DNA of 10,373 nucleotides from QWPN01 sp044360305 (GTDB lineage: Bacteria > Planctomycetota > Planctomycetia > Pirellulales > UBA1268). Position numbers and translations under genes: made by a program. Position 1 is the stretch's first letter. The number at the start of each line of letters is the position of its first letter. This document shows positions 1 to 6,694 of the stretch, one piece after another. The stretch covers positions 1 to 10,373 of the forward strand of contig JBIKKQ010000123.1 in NCBI GenBank assembly GCA_044360305.1. Reading direction: 5' to 3'. Below the pieces are notes generated by a model. That model did no database searches, was not told the origin of the DNA, and worked only from the letters and a program-made list of their open reading frames with translations.

Positions 1-903
1 CGGCGCCGCGTCGGCGGGCGCCGGACCGAGCCACTGCGCCACCACCTCGTCGTCGATCTCCCTGGCGGGGTCGATCTCCAGCAGGCTCCAGCGCCACATC
101 GTCTCCGGCCAGACGACGAGGTCGGGACGGGTATCGGCGGGCCAGAGCCGCAGCCCCGCCATGGTGATCCCGTCGTAATGCCTGACGACGTCGGCCGCCG
201 CGTCGGGGTCGTGCTTGAGCTCGGTGTCGATCGATCCCTGCACGAGGAGCGCGTCGAACGGCTCCCCGGCGGGCGCCGGCGCCGTCGCCAACCGCCACTC
301 GCCGTAGGCGATCGCGGCCAGCAGCACCGCGCCGGCCAGCGACGCCTCCAGCAGCGGCCGCCGCCGGCCGGAGCCGGGCAGCAGCGCGGCGATGCCGGCG
401 GCGCCGGCCATCACCAGGCCGCCGACGCCGACCGCGCCGACCGCGTCGGCGACCTGGATGACCGCCGTCCAGCGCCACTGGGTGTGACCGAGCCCCGCGA
501 ACGTGAACCCTCCCAGCACCCAGCCCCGCGCCTGCTCGCAGGCCATCCAGGCGACGGCCGCGGCGGGCACGAGCGGCCAGCCGAACCGGCCCACGAGCCG
601 CCGTGCCAGCCAGATGAACAGCGGCAGGTAGAGGGCGAGGTAGGCCGAGAGCAGCACCCAGCCGATCGCCGTCGCCGGATGCGGCAGCCGCAGCCAGTGG
701 ATGGCGAGCAGCCAGTGGACGAAACCCGCCCCCCAGACGGCCAGCCACGGTCGCCTCCCCGGCAGCGGCCCGCCGCGCACGATCGCCAGCCACGGGAGCG
801 GCGCCAGCCAGGCCGCCCACCACAGGTCGGCCGGCGGCTGCACGAGGAACATCGCCACGGCACCGCCGAAGGCGAGGGCGTGGAACCGGGCCGCGGCGGT
901 CAT
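1..903 (-). CDS. lnt: Apolipoprotein N-acyltransferase, C-terminus cut off by window edge
   Basis: Lnt transfers a fatty acyl chain from a phospholipid to the N-terminal cysteine of diacylated, signal-cleaved lipoproteins in the inner membrane, the last step of lipoprotein maturation. Only the first 301 residues are present; the family is usually about 500 or more. The N-terminal half is a chain of hydrophobic segments (roughly residues 8-22, 26-42, 54-70, 79-100, 107-125, 147-176, 186-202), with the family-like stretches LRLPHPATAIGW (71-82), WMACEQARGW (119-128) and GGFTFAGLGHTQW (131-143). The soluble nitrilase-like domain then begins with LLVQGSID (219-226), and VVWPET (263-268) holds the expected catalytic glutamate, E267. 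The lysine and cysteine that complete the triad would lie outside the window. The start codon overlaps the stop of the upstream gene as ATGA, so translation is probably coupled. Family assignment is firm; intactness cannot be judged. Confidence 0.93.
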   Translation of the reverse strand, partial: MTAAARFHALAFGGAVAMFLVQPPADLWWAAWLAPLPWLAIVRGGPLPGRRPWLAVWGAGFVHWLLAIHWLRLPHPATAIGWVLLSAYLALYLPLFIWLARRLVGRFGWPLVPAAAVAWMACEQARGWVLGGFTFAGLGHTQWRWTAVIQVADAVGAVGVGGLVMAGAAGIAALLPGSGRRRPLLEASLAGAVLLAAIAYGEWRLATAPAPAGEPFDALLVQGSIDTELKHDPDAAADVVRHYDGITMAGLRLWPADTRPDLVVWPETMWRWSLLEIDPAREIDDEVVAQWLGPAPADAAP

Positions 904-1208
904 GGCGGCCCCTCGAACTCGGCGAGAGCCTCGCCCGGCGCGACCGGGTCGTCCTCGTCGCGCAGGATGGCGACGAGCCGGCCGGCGATCGGCGCCCCGA
1001 GGTCGATCGTGGCGGCCCCGGCGACGATCTCCACCACCCGGTCGCCGGCCGCGACCCGCTCTCCCTCACCCACGAACCACAGCGAGATGGCCAGGGGCAG
1101 GTCGCCGCAGCCGAGGTCGGGCACGACGAGCCGGGCGCGCCGCACCGCCGGCCGCTCCACGGGCGCGGGCCGCTCCGCTGGCGTCGGCGTGTCGTGCGGC
1201 TGGTTCAT
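900..1208 (-). CDS. Small biotin/lipoyl-attachment-domain-like protein lacking the modifiable lysine
   Basis: A 102-residue protein. After a Pro-rich N-terminus (1-25), residues 26-98 follow the hammerhead fold pattern of lipoyl/biotinyl domains: LVVPDLG (27-33), a tryptophan-containing strand (ISLWFVGEGERV, 41-52), GDRVVEIV (55-62), GAPIAGRLV (71-79) and a closing PGEALAEFE. Lipoyl domains normally carry a lysine in an ETDKAT-like turn eight residues before the proline of the PAPxxG-like turn. Here that place is Ala65 (segment VAGAATIDLG, 62-71), and the whole protein contains no lysine, so it cannot be lipoylated or biotinylated. It starts 16 bases after the cyclotransferase stop and overlaps lnt by ATGA, so it belongs to the same operon. 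The ATG at 1208 is chosen because the domain starts soon after it; upstream residues in this frame are antisense to the cyclotransferase reading. Shine-Dalgarno is weak, consistent with translational reinitiation. Function unknown; it may be a structural or binding module. Confidence 0.82.
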   Translation of the reverse strand: MNQPHDTPTPAERPAPVERPAVRRARLVVPDLGCGDLPLAISLWFVGEGERVAAGDRVVEIVAGAATIDLGAPIAGRLVAILRDEDDPVAPGEALAEFEGPP

Positions 1209-1224
1209 GTCACCCGGCGCTCCG

Positions 1225-2157
1225 CTACCGCTGCTCGCGCAGCCAGTGCAAGAGCACGCGCCCCACCGCCTCCAGCGACTCGGCCGAGCACCGCGCGGGA
1301 ACGTCGTCCATCGTGTGCCAGGCTGGGTAGTCGAAGTCGATGATGTCACAGGTCGGGATCCGGCCGATGTTCCGCAGCGGCAGGTGGTCGTCCTTGACAT
1401 CGTGCTTCGGCTGCGGCACGAACTGCTTCACCCCCAGCCGCCGGGCCACGGCCCAGATCGACTCGACCACGGGTCGGGTGTCGGGCCACTCGACGCTGTT
1501 GACTTCCTGCCAGATCTGCAGGTCGCGGTCGGCGACCATGTCCACGATCACGCCGCAGCGGTAGCGGTGGTCGAGCCGGCCGGCCGCCCTGTCGGCGGCG
1601 TACTGCTGGGCGAAGGCGGTCGAGCCGAGAAAGTAGCGGTCCGTGTCCTGGAACACGTATTCCTCGGCGTCGAACAGGACGAAGTCGACGCCGACCGGCC
1701 CGGCCAGCCCGGGCATGGCCGCGCCGAGCTCCATCATCAGGGCCACGCCGCTGGCGCCGTCGTTGGCACCGATGAACGTGCCGCGCGGATCGACCGGATC
1801 GCGATCGGGGAACGGTCGCGTGTCGTAGTGGGCCCCGAGCAGGATCCGTTCCTTCCGCTCGGGGTGCCACTCGACGATCAGGTTTTCCATGTGCACCGGC
1901 TTGCCGGTCCGCGGATCGCGGATTCGGAACGCCTGTCCGGTCACCTTCCCCCCCGCGGCACGAAAGTGCTCGACGAGCAGGGCCCGCTGCTTCGTCATCG
2001 CCGCCGAGCCGGTGGGCCGCGGCCCGAGGTCGCAGATCGCCTGCAGATGGCGGATGGCGCGGGCCCCGGAAAACCCTGGCTGCTCCCCGGCCGCCACGGC
2101 GATCATGCCCGCGGCGACGAGCAGTGCCGCGACCATCCCCGCGCTCCCCGGCTGCAT
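1225..2157 (-). CDS. Secreted glutaminyl-peptide cyclotransferase-like M28-family protein
   Basis: A 310-residue protein of the M28 zinc-hydrolase fold, closest by eye to glutaminyl cyclases, which convert N-terminal Gln of secreted peptides to pyroglutamate. A signal peptide covers about residues 1-24 (hydrophobic 8-23, AVAAG). Expected active-site parts are visible: AHYDTRP (109-115), GANDGASG (130-137, zinc ligand D133), FDAEEY (162-167, acid E165 and zinc ligand E166), D206, DDHLPL (256-261) and WHTMDD (280-285, W280 and zinc ligand H281). The DDHLP...WHTMDD pair is highly characteristic of animal and bacterial glutaminyl cyclases, which argues against a plain M28 aminopeptidase. The ATG is preceded by GAGGAG at 2165-2170, 7 bases away, a strong ribosome site that fixes the start. 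It is first in an operon with the lipoyl-like gene and lnt. Activity is inferred from family; substrate unknown. Confidence 0.88.
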   Translation of the reverse strand: MQPGSAGMVAALLVAAGMIAVAAGEQPGFSGARAIRHLQAICDLGPRPTGSAAMTKQRALLVEHFRAAGGKVTGQAFRIRDPRTGKPVHMENLIVEWHPERKERILLGAHYDTRPFPDRDPVDPRGTFIGANDGASGVALMMELGAAMPGLAGPVGVDFVLFDAEEYVFQDTDRYFLGSTAFAQQYAADRAAGRLDHRYRCGVIVDMVADRDLQIWQEVNSVEWPDTRPVVESIWAVARRLGVKQFVPQPKHDVKDDHLPLRNIGRIPTCDIIDFDYPAWHTMDDVPARCSAESLEAVGRVLLHWLREQR

Positions 2158-2213
2158 CGCTGCTCTCCTCGTTCCCGGCGGCCGGCTTCAAGCCGCGACG
2201 TCGCGCCGGCCAA

Positions 2214-2219
2214 AGTGTA
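2214..2219 (-). promoter_or_regulatory. Candidate -10 box for the cyclotransferase-lnt operon
   Basis: On the minus strand this reads TACACT, a TAnnnT hexamer in an otherwise GC-rich gap, about 56 bases upstream of the ATG at 2157. No convincing -35 box is visible at the usual spacing, so this is only a candidate. Confidence 0.25.
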
Positions 2220-2307
2220 CCGCGGCGGCGTTGCCGGCCGACAGGCCGATCCGGGCCGGTTCCCGGCGGCGGCACGCGCGCCGATGGAGCGGGCGACGCG
2301 GCACCGG

Positions 2308-2313
2308 TAGACT
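2308..2313 (+). promoter_or_regulatory. Candidate -10 box for the TIGR03790-family gene
   Basis: The hexamer TAGACT lies about 36 bases before the ATG at 2349 and is followed by a relatively AT-rich stretch. It fits the TAnnnT pattern seen ahead of other genes in the window. The ribosome site GGAGG at 2332-2336 follows, 12 bases before the start. No clear -35 box is seen. Confidence 0.25.
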
Positions 2314-2348
2314 CTTCCAATCGAACAGGGCGGAGGACCGCGGACTTG

Positions 2349-4181
2349 ATGACGACCAGACCGATCGGCTGCCGCCTGCGAAACCGTGGCGGCCGGTTGT
2401 GGATCACCGCCCGCCGTCTGCTGATCGTGGCCCTGTTGCTGCCCATCCCGGGCCTGCTTCCTCCCGCTCCGGCCCGGGCCGGCGGCGGCCCGGAGAACCT
2501 GCTGCTGGTCGTCAACCCGGCGAGCGCCGACAGCCTCGCCATCGCCAACGCGTTCATCGAGCTCCGCGCCATCCCGGCGCTCAACGTGTTCATGCTCCCC
2601 TGGAAGGCCGGGGACGAGAGCACGACGATCGACCGGTTTCGCGGCGAGATCCTCCTCCCCGTGCTGCGGACGATCGAGGCCCGCGGCCTGGCCCCGCAGA
2701 TCGACTACGTGGTCTATTCCAGCGGCTTTCCCTGGCGGATCGATTTCGCCGCCGAACTGCCGGCCGAGCTCGCCAAGGTGCCGGCGCTCAAGTTTCCATC
2801 GGCCTCGCTCACCGGGATGACGATGCTGTACGGCACCGTGCAGAGCGGCCAGCCGGCGTGGCTCGACCCGGAGAGCAACGACTACTTCCGGCCGCTGGGG
2901 GCGGACGGCGCCCCGCCGACGACGGTCGGCTTCCGCAGCTGGTACGGGTGGAGCGACCGGGGCGATCTGCTGGAGGTCGGAGGCAACCGCTACCTGCTCT
3001 CGACGATGCTCGGCGTGACCGCGGGCCGCGGCAACACCGTGGCCGAGGTCGTCGCCGCCCTGCGGTCCGCCGCCGCCGCCGATGGCACCCGGCCGCCCGG
3101 CACGCTGTACTTCATGACCAACGCCGACGTCCGAACCAAGGCCCGGTTCAACCCGGTCAAGGGCACGGTGAAGGCGATCGAGGCGGCGGGGGCACAGGCG
3201 GAGATCCTGCCGGGCATCCTCCCGGCCGGCCGCCGGAACGTCGCCGGCCTGATGACCGGCACGCCCGATTTCGACTGGGACTCGAGCAACGCCCGGCTCC
3301 TGCCGGGGGCGATCTGCGACAACCTGACGAGCTTCGGCGCCGTGTTCACGCCCGGCGCCGGGCAGACCCCGCTCTCGCATTTCATCCGGGCCGGCGCCGC
3401 CGGCGCCTGCGGCACGGTCGTGGAACCGTTCGTGATGCTCCCCAACGGCAATGCCGCCACGCAGCCCCAGGCCCACCAGGCCAAGTTTCCCCACCCCGGC
3501 CTGCTGCTCCACTACGCCCGCGGCGCGAGCCTCGCCGAGGCGTTCTTCCAGTCGGTCCATTCGCCCTACCAGCTGCTGGTGGTCGGCGATCCGCTCTGTC
3601 AGCCGTGGGCGGTCGTGCCCCGGGTGGAGGTGATCGACGCCGCGACCGGCAAGCCGCTGGCGGACAACGCCCCCCTCTCCGGAAAAGTCGAGTTCGAGCC
3701 GCGGGTGACCGTGGCGAACGACGGCCGGGCGGACCGGTTCGAACTGTTCCTCGACGGGGCGCGGGTCGCCCAGTGCGGCCCCGGGCAACGGCTGCCGCTC
3801 GACACCGCGGTGTTCGCCGACGGCCACCACGACCTGCGGCTGGTGGCCATCGACGCCGGCCCGATCGAGACGCAGGGCCGCCGGATCGTGCCGGTGCAGT
3901 TCGCGAACCACGGCCGCTCGCTCGCGGTCGCGGTGGAACCGCGCCGCGTGACGCCGCAGGGATCGGTGCGGGTGCGGGTCTCGGGCACGGGCATCAGTGC
4001 CGCGCTGATCCACGCGGCCGGCCGCGTGCTCGGCCGGACCTCCGCCGCCGAGGCGACGATCGAGGTGCCGGCCGAATTGCTCGGCCGGGGCACCGTGACG
4101 ATCCGGGCCACGGGCCGGTCGGGGCCGGGGTCCGCGGAGGCGGTCAACGCCGAGCCGGTCACGGTCCAGGTCGGCGACTGA
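2349..4181 (+). CDS. TIGR03790-family secreted protein with Ig-like C-terminal extension
   Basis: A 610-residue protein. Residues 1-44 are a long signal peptide (basic RLWITARR, hydrophobic 24-40, cleavage probably after PARA). Residues about 48-423 match the uncharacterised TIGR03790 family: ENLLLVVNPASADSLAIANA (49-68), IPALNV (75-80), IDYVVYSSGFPWRI (118-131), TGTPDFDW (303-310), GACGTVVEPF (352-361), and the closing GDPLCQPW (413-420). The opening lines resemble gingipain-like (C25, caspase-fold) peptidases, but no catalytic dyad can be assigned with confidence; H383 or H388 and C354 are the only weak candidates. Residues about 425-610 form beta-rich Ig/FN3-like repeats, including FELFLDGARV (464-473) and DGHHDLRLVAIDAG (491-504). 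There is no PEP-CTERM tail; the protein ends VTVQVGD. ATG at 2349 is chosen for the ribosome site GGAGG (2332-2336) and immediate signal peptide; frame extensions further upstream run into the divergent promoter region. The family is known to occur in exosortase-bearing genomes. Function unknown. Confidence 0.85.
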   Translation: MTTRPIGCRLRNRGGRLWITARRLLIVALLLPIPGLLPPAPARAGGGPENLLLVVNPASADSLAIANAFIELRAIPALNVFMLPWKAGDESTTIDRFRGEILLPVLRTIEARGLAPQIDYVVYSSGFPWRIDFAAELPAELAKVPALKFPSASLTGMTMLYGTVQSGQPAWLDPESNDYFRPLGADGAPPTTVGFRSWYGWSDRGDLLEVGGNRYLLSTMLGVTAGRGNTVAEVVAALRSAAAADGTRPPGTLYFMTNADVRTKARFNPVKGTVKAIEAAGAQAEILPGILPAGRRNVAGLMTGTPDFDWDSSNARLLPGAICDNLTSFGAVFTPGAGQTPLSHFIRAGAAGACGTVVEPFVMLPNGNAATQPQAHQAKFPHPGLLLHYARGASLAEAFFQSVHSPYQLLVVGDPLCQPWAVVPRVEVIDAATGKPLADNAPLSGKVEFEPRVTVANDGRADRFELFLDGARVAQCGPGQRLPLDTAVFADGHHDLRLVAIDAGPIETQGRRIVPVQFANHGRSLAVAVEPRRVTPQGSVRVRVSGTGISAALIHAAGRVLGRTSAAEATIEVPAELLGRGTVTIRATGRSGPGSAEAVNAEPVTVQVGD

Positions 4182-4193
4182 CGACCGGTCGCC
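4173..4193. terminator. Weak inverted repeat between convergent genes, possible bidirectional terminator
   Basis: GGCGAC (4173-4178) and GTCGCC (4188-4193) are perfect inverted arms around a 9-base loop that includes the TGA of the TIGR03790 gene. The overlapping palindrome GACCGGTC (4183-4190) offers another pairing. The position, between two convergent stop codons 13 bases apart, suits a shared terminator, but there is no T-run on either side and the stem is short. Confidence 0.25.
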
Positions 4194-4194
4194 A

Positions 4195-4872
4195 TCATGG
4201 TGCCGGATCGCCGGCGGCGGCGTCGGCCGCCGCGTCGTCGGCAGTCATGCCGGCCAGGTGGCCGGTGTCGTTGAACGCCAGCAGATCCGGACCGGGCCAG
4301 CGGAGCGTCGAGACCGAGCAGTTGTCGAGCGCGGGCAGCCGCGTGAACGGCCGCTCGGCCGCGGCGGCGAGGAGCGGGTGCGTGCGGCCGAGCAGGCTGC
4401 CGAGCGCCGCCGTGAGGATGCCGCCGTGGGCCACCACCACGATCGCGCCCGCCGCGCGGGCCGCAAGCGACTCGAGCGCGGCCCGGCCGCGGGCCGCGAG
4501 CTGCGCCCGGGATTCGCCCCCGGGAATCGCGAACTCGGCATCGCCCGACCGCCAGCGGGCCACTTCGTCCGGGAACCGCATCTCCAGTTCCGCCCACAGA
4601 TGTCCCTGGAAGATGCCGGCGTCGAGTTCGGCGAGCTCCTCGGCGATCCGCACCGTGAGGCCGCGGGCGGCGGCGATCGGTTCGGCGGTGTGCCGGGCGC
4701 GGACGAGCGGGCTCGACCAGACCTCGTCCACCCGCGGCAGGGTGCGGACCCAGTCGGCCATCGCCGCCGCCTGCCGCCGACCGTCCGGACTGAGCGCGAC
4801 GTCGGCGCGGCCCTGCACGCGCCCCTCCTGGTTGGACACGCTGCGGCCGTGACGGACGAGATATTGGAGCAT
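4195..4872 (-). CDS. Histidine phosphatase family protein (phosphoglycerate-mutase-like)
   Basis: A 225-residue cytoplasmic-looking protein of the histidine phosphatase superfamily, branch 1. The catalytic RHG triplet is at residues 7-9 (LVRHGRS), with the phosphohistidine being H8. R57 and R60 in SSPLVRARHTAEP, E82 (LAELDAGIFQG, general acid) and H149 (VVAHGG) supply the rest of the active site. The layout is that of cofactor-independent acid phosphatases such as alpha-ribazole phosphatase or broad-specificity PhoE-like enzymes; the substrate cannot be read from sequence, and no cobalamin gene is nearby to support CobC. After about residue 205 the C-terminus is a low-complexity Ala/Asp tail. 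It begins 13 bases after the stop of the thioredoxin-protease gene, so the two are probably cotranscribed. A short AGGA lies just before the ATG. Confidence 0.88.
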   Translation of the reverse strand: MLQYLVRHGRSVSNQEGRVQGRADVALSPDGRRQAAAMADWVRTLPRVDEVWSSPLVRARHTAEPIAAARGLTVRIAEELAELDAGIFQGHLWAELEMRFPDEVARWRSGDAEFAIPGGESRAQLAARGRAALESLAARAAGAIVVVAHGGILTAALGSLLGRTHPLLAAAAERPFTRLPALDNCSVSTLRWPGPDLLAFNDTGHLAGMTADDAAADAAAGDPAP

Positions 4873-4885
4873 CGTCCTGACGAAT

Positions 4886-6505
4886 CTACCGCAGCGGATT
4901 GACCCCGGGGAGACGGGCGAGGTCGGCCCGGCCCGCCTCGGCCGCCGGCCGGACCGCAGGCTGATGGACCTGCGACAGCCGATCGACGAATCCCGGGCCG
5001 GCCTCCTTGAGCACGTACACCTCGCTGTCGGCCTGGCTGCCGCCGTGCGGACGGACGATGCAGATCACCTCCGCCCGCCCCTGGTGCCGGCGGACCTGAT
5101 CGAGGAGCGCCCGCTCGCCGGGGGACGGATCGGCGCCGGCCGCGACGTCGGGCCGGGCCGCGGGATCGGTCGATGCGGTGGGCACCGCCTCGTCGCGGGG
5201 CCGCCGGTCGAACGACGCCGTCGGCATCTCGGCGGGCATCGCCGGTGATCCGGCGACCGCGGCGTCGGCGCCGGGATAGACGTGCCGGTAGACGAACGCC
5301 AGGCCGGCGGCGTCGAGCTGCTCGTGCACGGCCGGCAGGGCCGTGAAGATGCCCTCGTCGTATTCCTTGTCGGCCGCGCTGCAGACCCCGATCAACGTGC
5401 CGTCGGCGGCGAACAGGCCGCCGCCGCTGCGGCCCTGGACGGGCTGCCCCGCCACCTCGACGTTCGCCGGACCGAGATAGCGGTCGATGGCGGTCACCTT
5501 GCTGTGCTGAACCGTGGGCGTCGCGCCGCCGTCGCAGCCGACGGAGATCACGGCGTCGCCCGGCGCCGGACGGCGATCGCCGCCGCCGACGCGAACCGGC
5601 TCCAGCGGCACGTCGGTGAACACGCTCACCAGCGCCAGGTCGCGCTGCAGATCCCACGACACGACCTCGCCCGCCACGCCCCGCGGCCCGCCGGGCGCGA
5701 ACAGATCGACCTCGATCCGCCCCTGCCCCTGCGAGTCGCGGAAGATGTGCCCGCAGGTCAGGATCAGGGCCTCCCCCTGGCGACAGTCGATCACCGTGCC
5801 GGTGCCACGGGCGATCCCCTTGCCGTCATCGACCCGCAGCCGGACCGTCGCGTTGAGCAGCCGGCGATCGAGCAACACCCGCTCGTCGCTGGGCGGCGCC
5901 GCGGCGGCCGGCTCGGCCCGAGGCGGGGCTGGCGCCGTGACCGGCCTGACCTGCCGGGACAGCGCTGCGGCAACGGCCGGCGCGGCGGCGAGGGCCGCCG
6001 CCGGCGTGTTCGCCCGGGCCGTTGGCTCGATCGCCAGCGGCGCCGCGGCGGCCGCCGTGGGGACGGGCATGCCGGGCATCTGGGCGGGACCGCGCGGGGC
6101 CGCGGCGACCGCGACGCCGCCGAGCGGCGTTGCCGCGCGGGCGAGCAGTTTTTCGAGTTCGCCCCGGGTGGTGGCCCCGTTGATCCGGCCCACCTCGTGC
6201 CCCTTCACGACGAGCACGTAGCAGGGCACGGCGGAGACGCCGAACCGACGGACGAGGTCGAGTTCGCGGTCGCAATCGACCGTCCGCACCACCCAGCCGG
6301 CCGCGGCGACGTCGCGGAGCAGCGGCGCCATCTGCCGGCAGTGGGCACACCACTCGGCCGAGAACTCGAGGAGCATGGCCTCGCCGGCCGCGGCCTGCGC
6401 GGCCGGGTTGGGGGCGACGGGGTTCGCGGCGGCCGGTCCGGTCCACGAACAGACCGAGCAGACGACGAGAAGGGCGAGGGCGGTGCGATGTCTGCCTGAC
6501 AGCAT
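4886..6505 (-). CDS. Secreted thioredoxin-like / trypsin-like serine protease fusion
   Basis: A 539-residue protein. Residues 1-27 are a signal peptide (hydrophobic 9-20, cleavage near PAAAN), so it acts outside the cytoplasm. Residues about 38-125 are a thioredoxin fold with the redox motif WCAHC (52-56, C53 and C56), then VSAVPCYVLV (90-99) with the expected cis-proline P94. C78 and C95 are additional cysteines. An Ala/Pro-rich linker (about 126-205) joins a trypsin-like domain (about 210-410): H253 in LTCGH, D289 in LQRDLALV, and S360 in GRSGGGLF form the triad, with VQHSKVTAIDRY (332-343) between. This resembles the HtrA/S1C core, but no PDZ domain follows. After a second low-complexity linker, residues 465-515 form a small unrecognised segment containing AEVICIVRPHGG. 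AGGAAAG sits directly before the ATG. The histidine phosphatase gene follows. The role may be envelope protein quality control, which is inference. Confidence 0.88.
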   Translation of the reverse strand: MLSGRHRTALALLVVCSVCSWTGPAAANPVAPNPAAQAAAGEAMLLEFSAEWCAHCRQMAPLLRDVAAAGWVVRTVDCDRELDLVRRFGVSAVPCYVLVVKGHEVGRINGATTRGELEKLLARAATPLGGVAVAAAPRGPAQMPGMPVPTAAAAAPLAIEPTARANTPAAALAAAPAVAAALSRQVRPVTAPAPPRAEPAAAAPPSDERVLLDRRLLNATVRLRVDDGKGIARGTGTVIDCRQGEALILTCGHIFRDSQGQGRIEVDLFAPGGPRGVAGEVVSWDLQRDLALVSVFTDVPLEPVRVGGGDRRPAPGDAVISVGCDGGATPTVQHSKVTAIDRYLGPANVEVAGQPVQGRSGGGLFAADGTLIGVCSAADKEYDEGIFTALPAVHEQLDAAGLAFVYRHVYPGADAAVAGSPAMPAEMPTASFDRRPRDEAVPTASTDPAARPDVAAGADPSPGERALLDQVRRHQGRAEVICIVRPHGGSQADSEVYVLKEAGPGFVDRLSQVHQPAVRPAAEAGRADLARLPGVNPLR

Positions 6506-6545
6506 CTTTCCTGGCTCCGGGCTTCGGGAACGCGTGTGGGGGCGG

Positions 6546-6552
6546 AATACTG
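6546..6552 (-). promoter_or_regulatory. Candidate promoter element of the thioredoxin-protease gene
   Basis: On the minus strand this reads CAGTATT, the only AT-rich spot close upstream of the gene, about 41 bases before its ATG. The shared heptamer AGTATTC also occurs ahead of the universal stress gene (8829-8835). No -35 box is evident. Confidence 0.2.
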
Positions 6553-6647
6553 CCCGGCGCGCCGGACCGCCACAAGCCCAGTTGGGCGCTGCCGGCGCTT
6601 GCCCAAACCACCAGGCGGATGCTGTTTCCCACCCCGCGGTCCGGTCC

Positions 6648-6653
6648 TACAAT
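6648..6653 (+). promoter_or_regulatory. Candidate -10 box for metG
   Basis: TACAAT matches five of six bases of the bacterial -10 consensus and stands out in the GC-rich gap. It lies 41 bases before the metG ATG, implying a leader of roughly 35 bases with no Shine-Dalgarno sequence. No good -35 box is seen near 6625-6630. Confidence 0.38.
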
Positions 6654-6694
6654 CCCGACTCGCCCAATCCGCCCGCACGCCATCGCGACGCCGC

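Noticed and set aside
1225..2157. Plain M28 aminopeptidase
   Set aside because: The DDHLP and WHTMDD motifs at 256-285 fit glutaminyl cyclases much better, though peptidase activity cannot be fully excluded from sequence.
178..2310. A 710-codon plus-strand open frame over the lnt/lipoyl-like/cyclotransferase operon
   Set aside because: Its translation is Arg/Pro/Gly-rich with no recognisable domain, and it lies antisense to three genes with clear family motifs. Long antisense frames are expected at this GC content.
2124..2348. Longer N-terminus for the TIGR03790-family protein
   Set aside because: The frame stays open upstream, but the added residues are Arg/Pro-rich and overlap the divergent gene's start. 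The ATG at 2349 has a ribosome site and an immediate signal peptide.
2103..4013. A 636-codon minus-strand open frame opposite the TIGR03790 gene
   Set aside because: Shadow frame: no domain, Arg/Gly/His-rich, and the plus strand has a signal peptide and full family motifs.
1889..4852. A 987-codon plus-strand open frame
   Set aside because: It crosses several real genes on both strands in another frame, with Arg/Pro/Ala-rich low-complexity translation and no motif.
6562..6644. 9-base inverted repeat CCGGACCGC / GCGGTCCGG, 65 bases apart, in the divergent region
   Set aside because: At this GC content a 9-base match within about 190 bases is not unlikely by chance, and the spacing suits neither a hairpin nor a compact operator.
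6536..6694. Longer N-terminus for metG
   Set aside because: The extra 53 residues resemble no MetRS and would place the likely -10 box TACAAT inside the gene.
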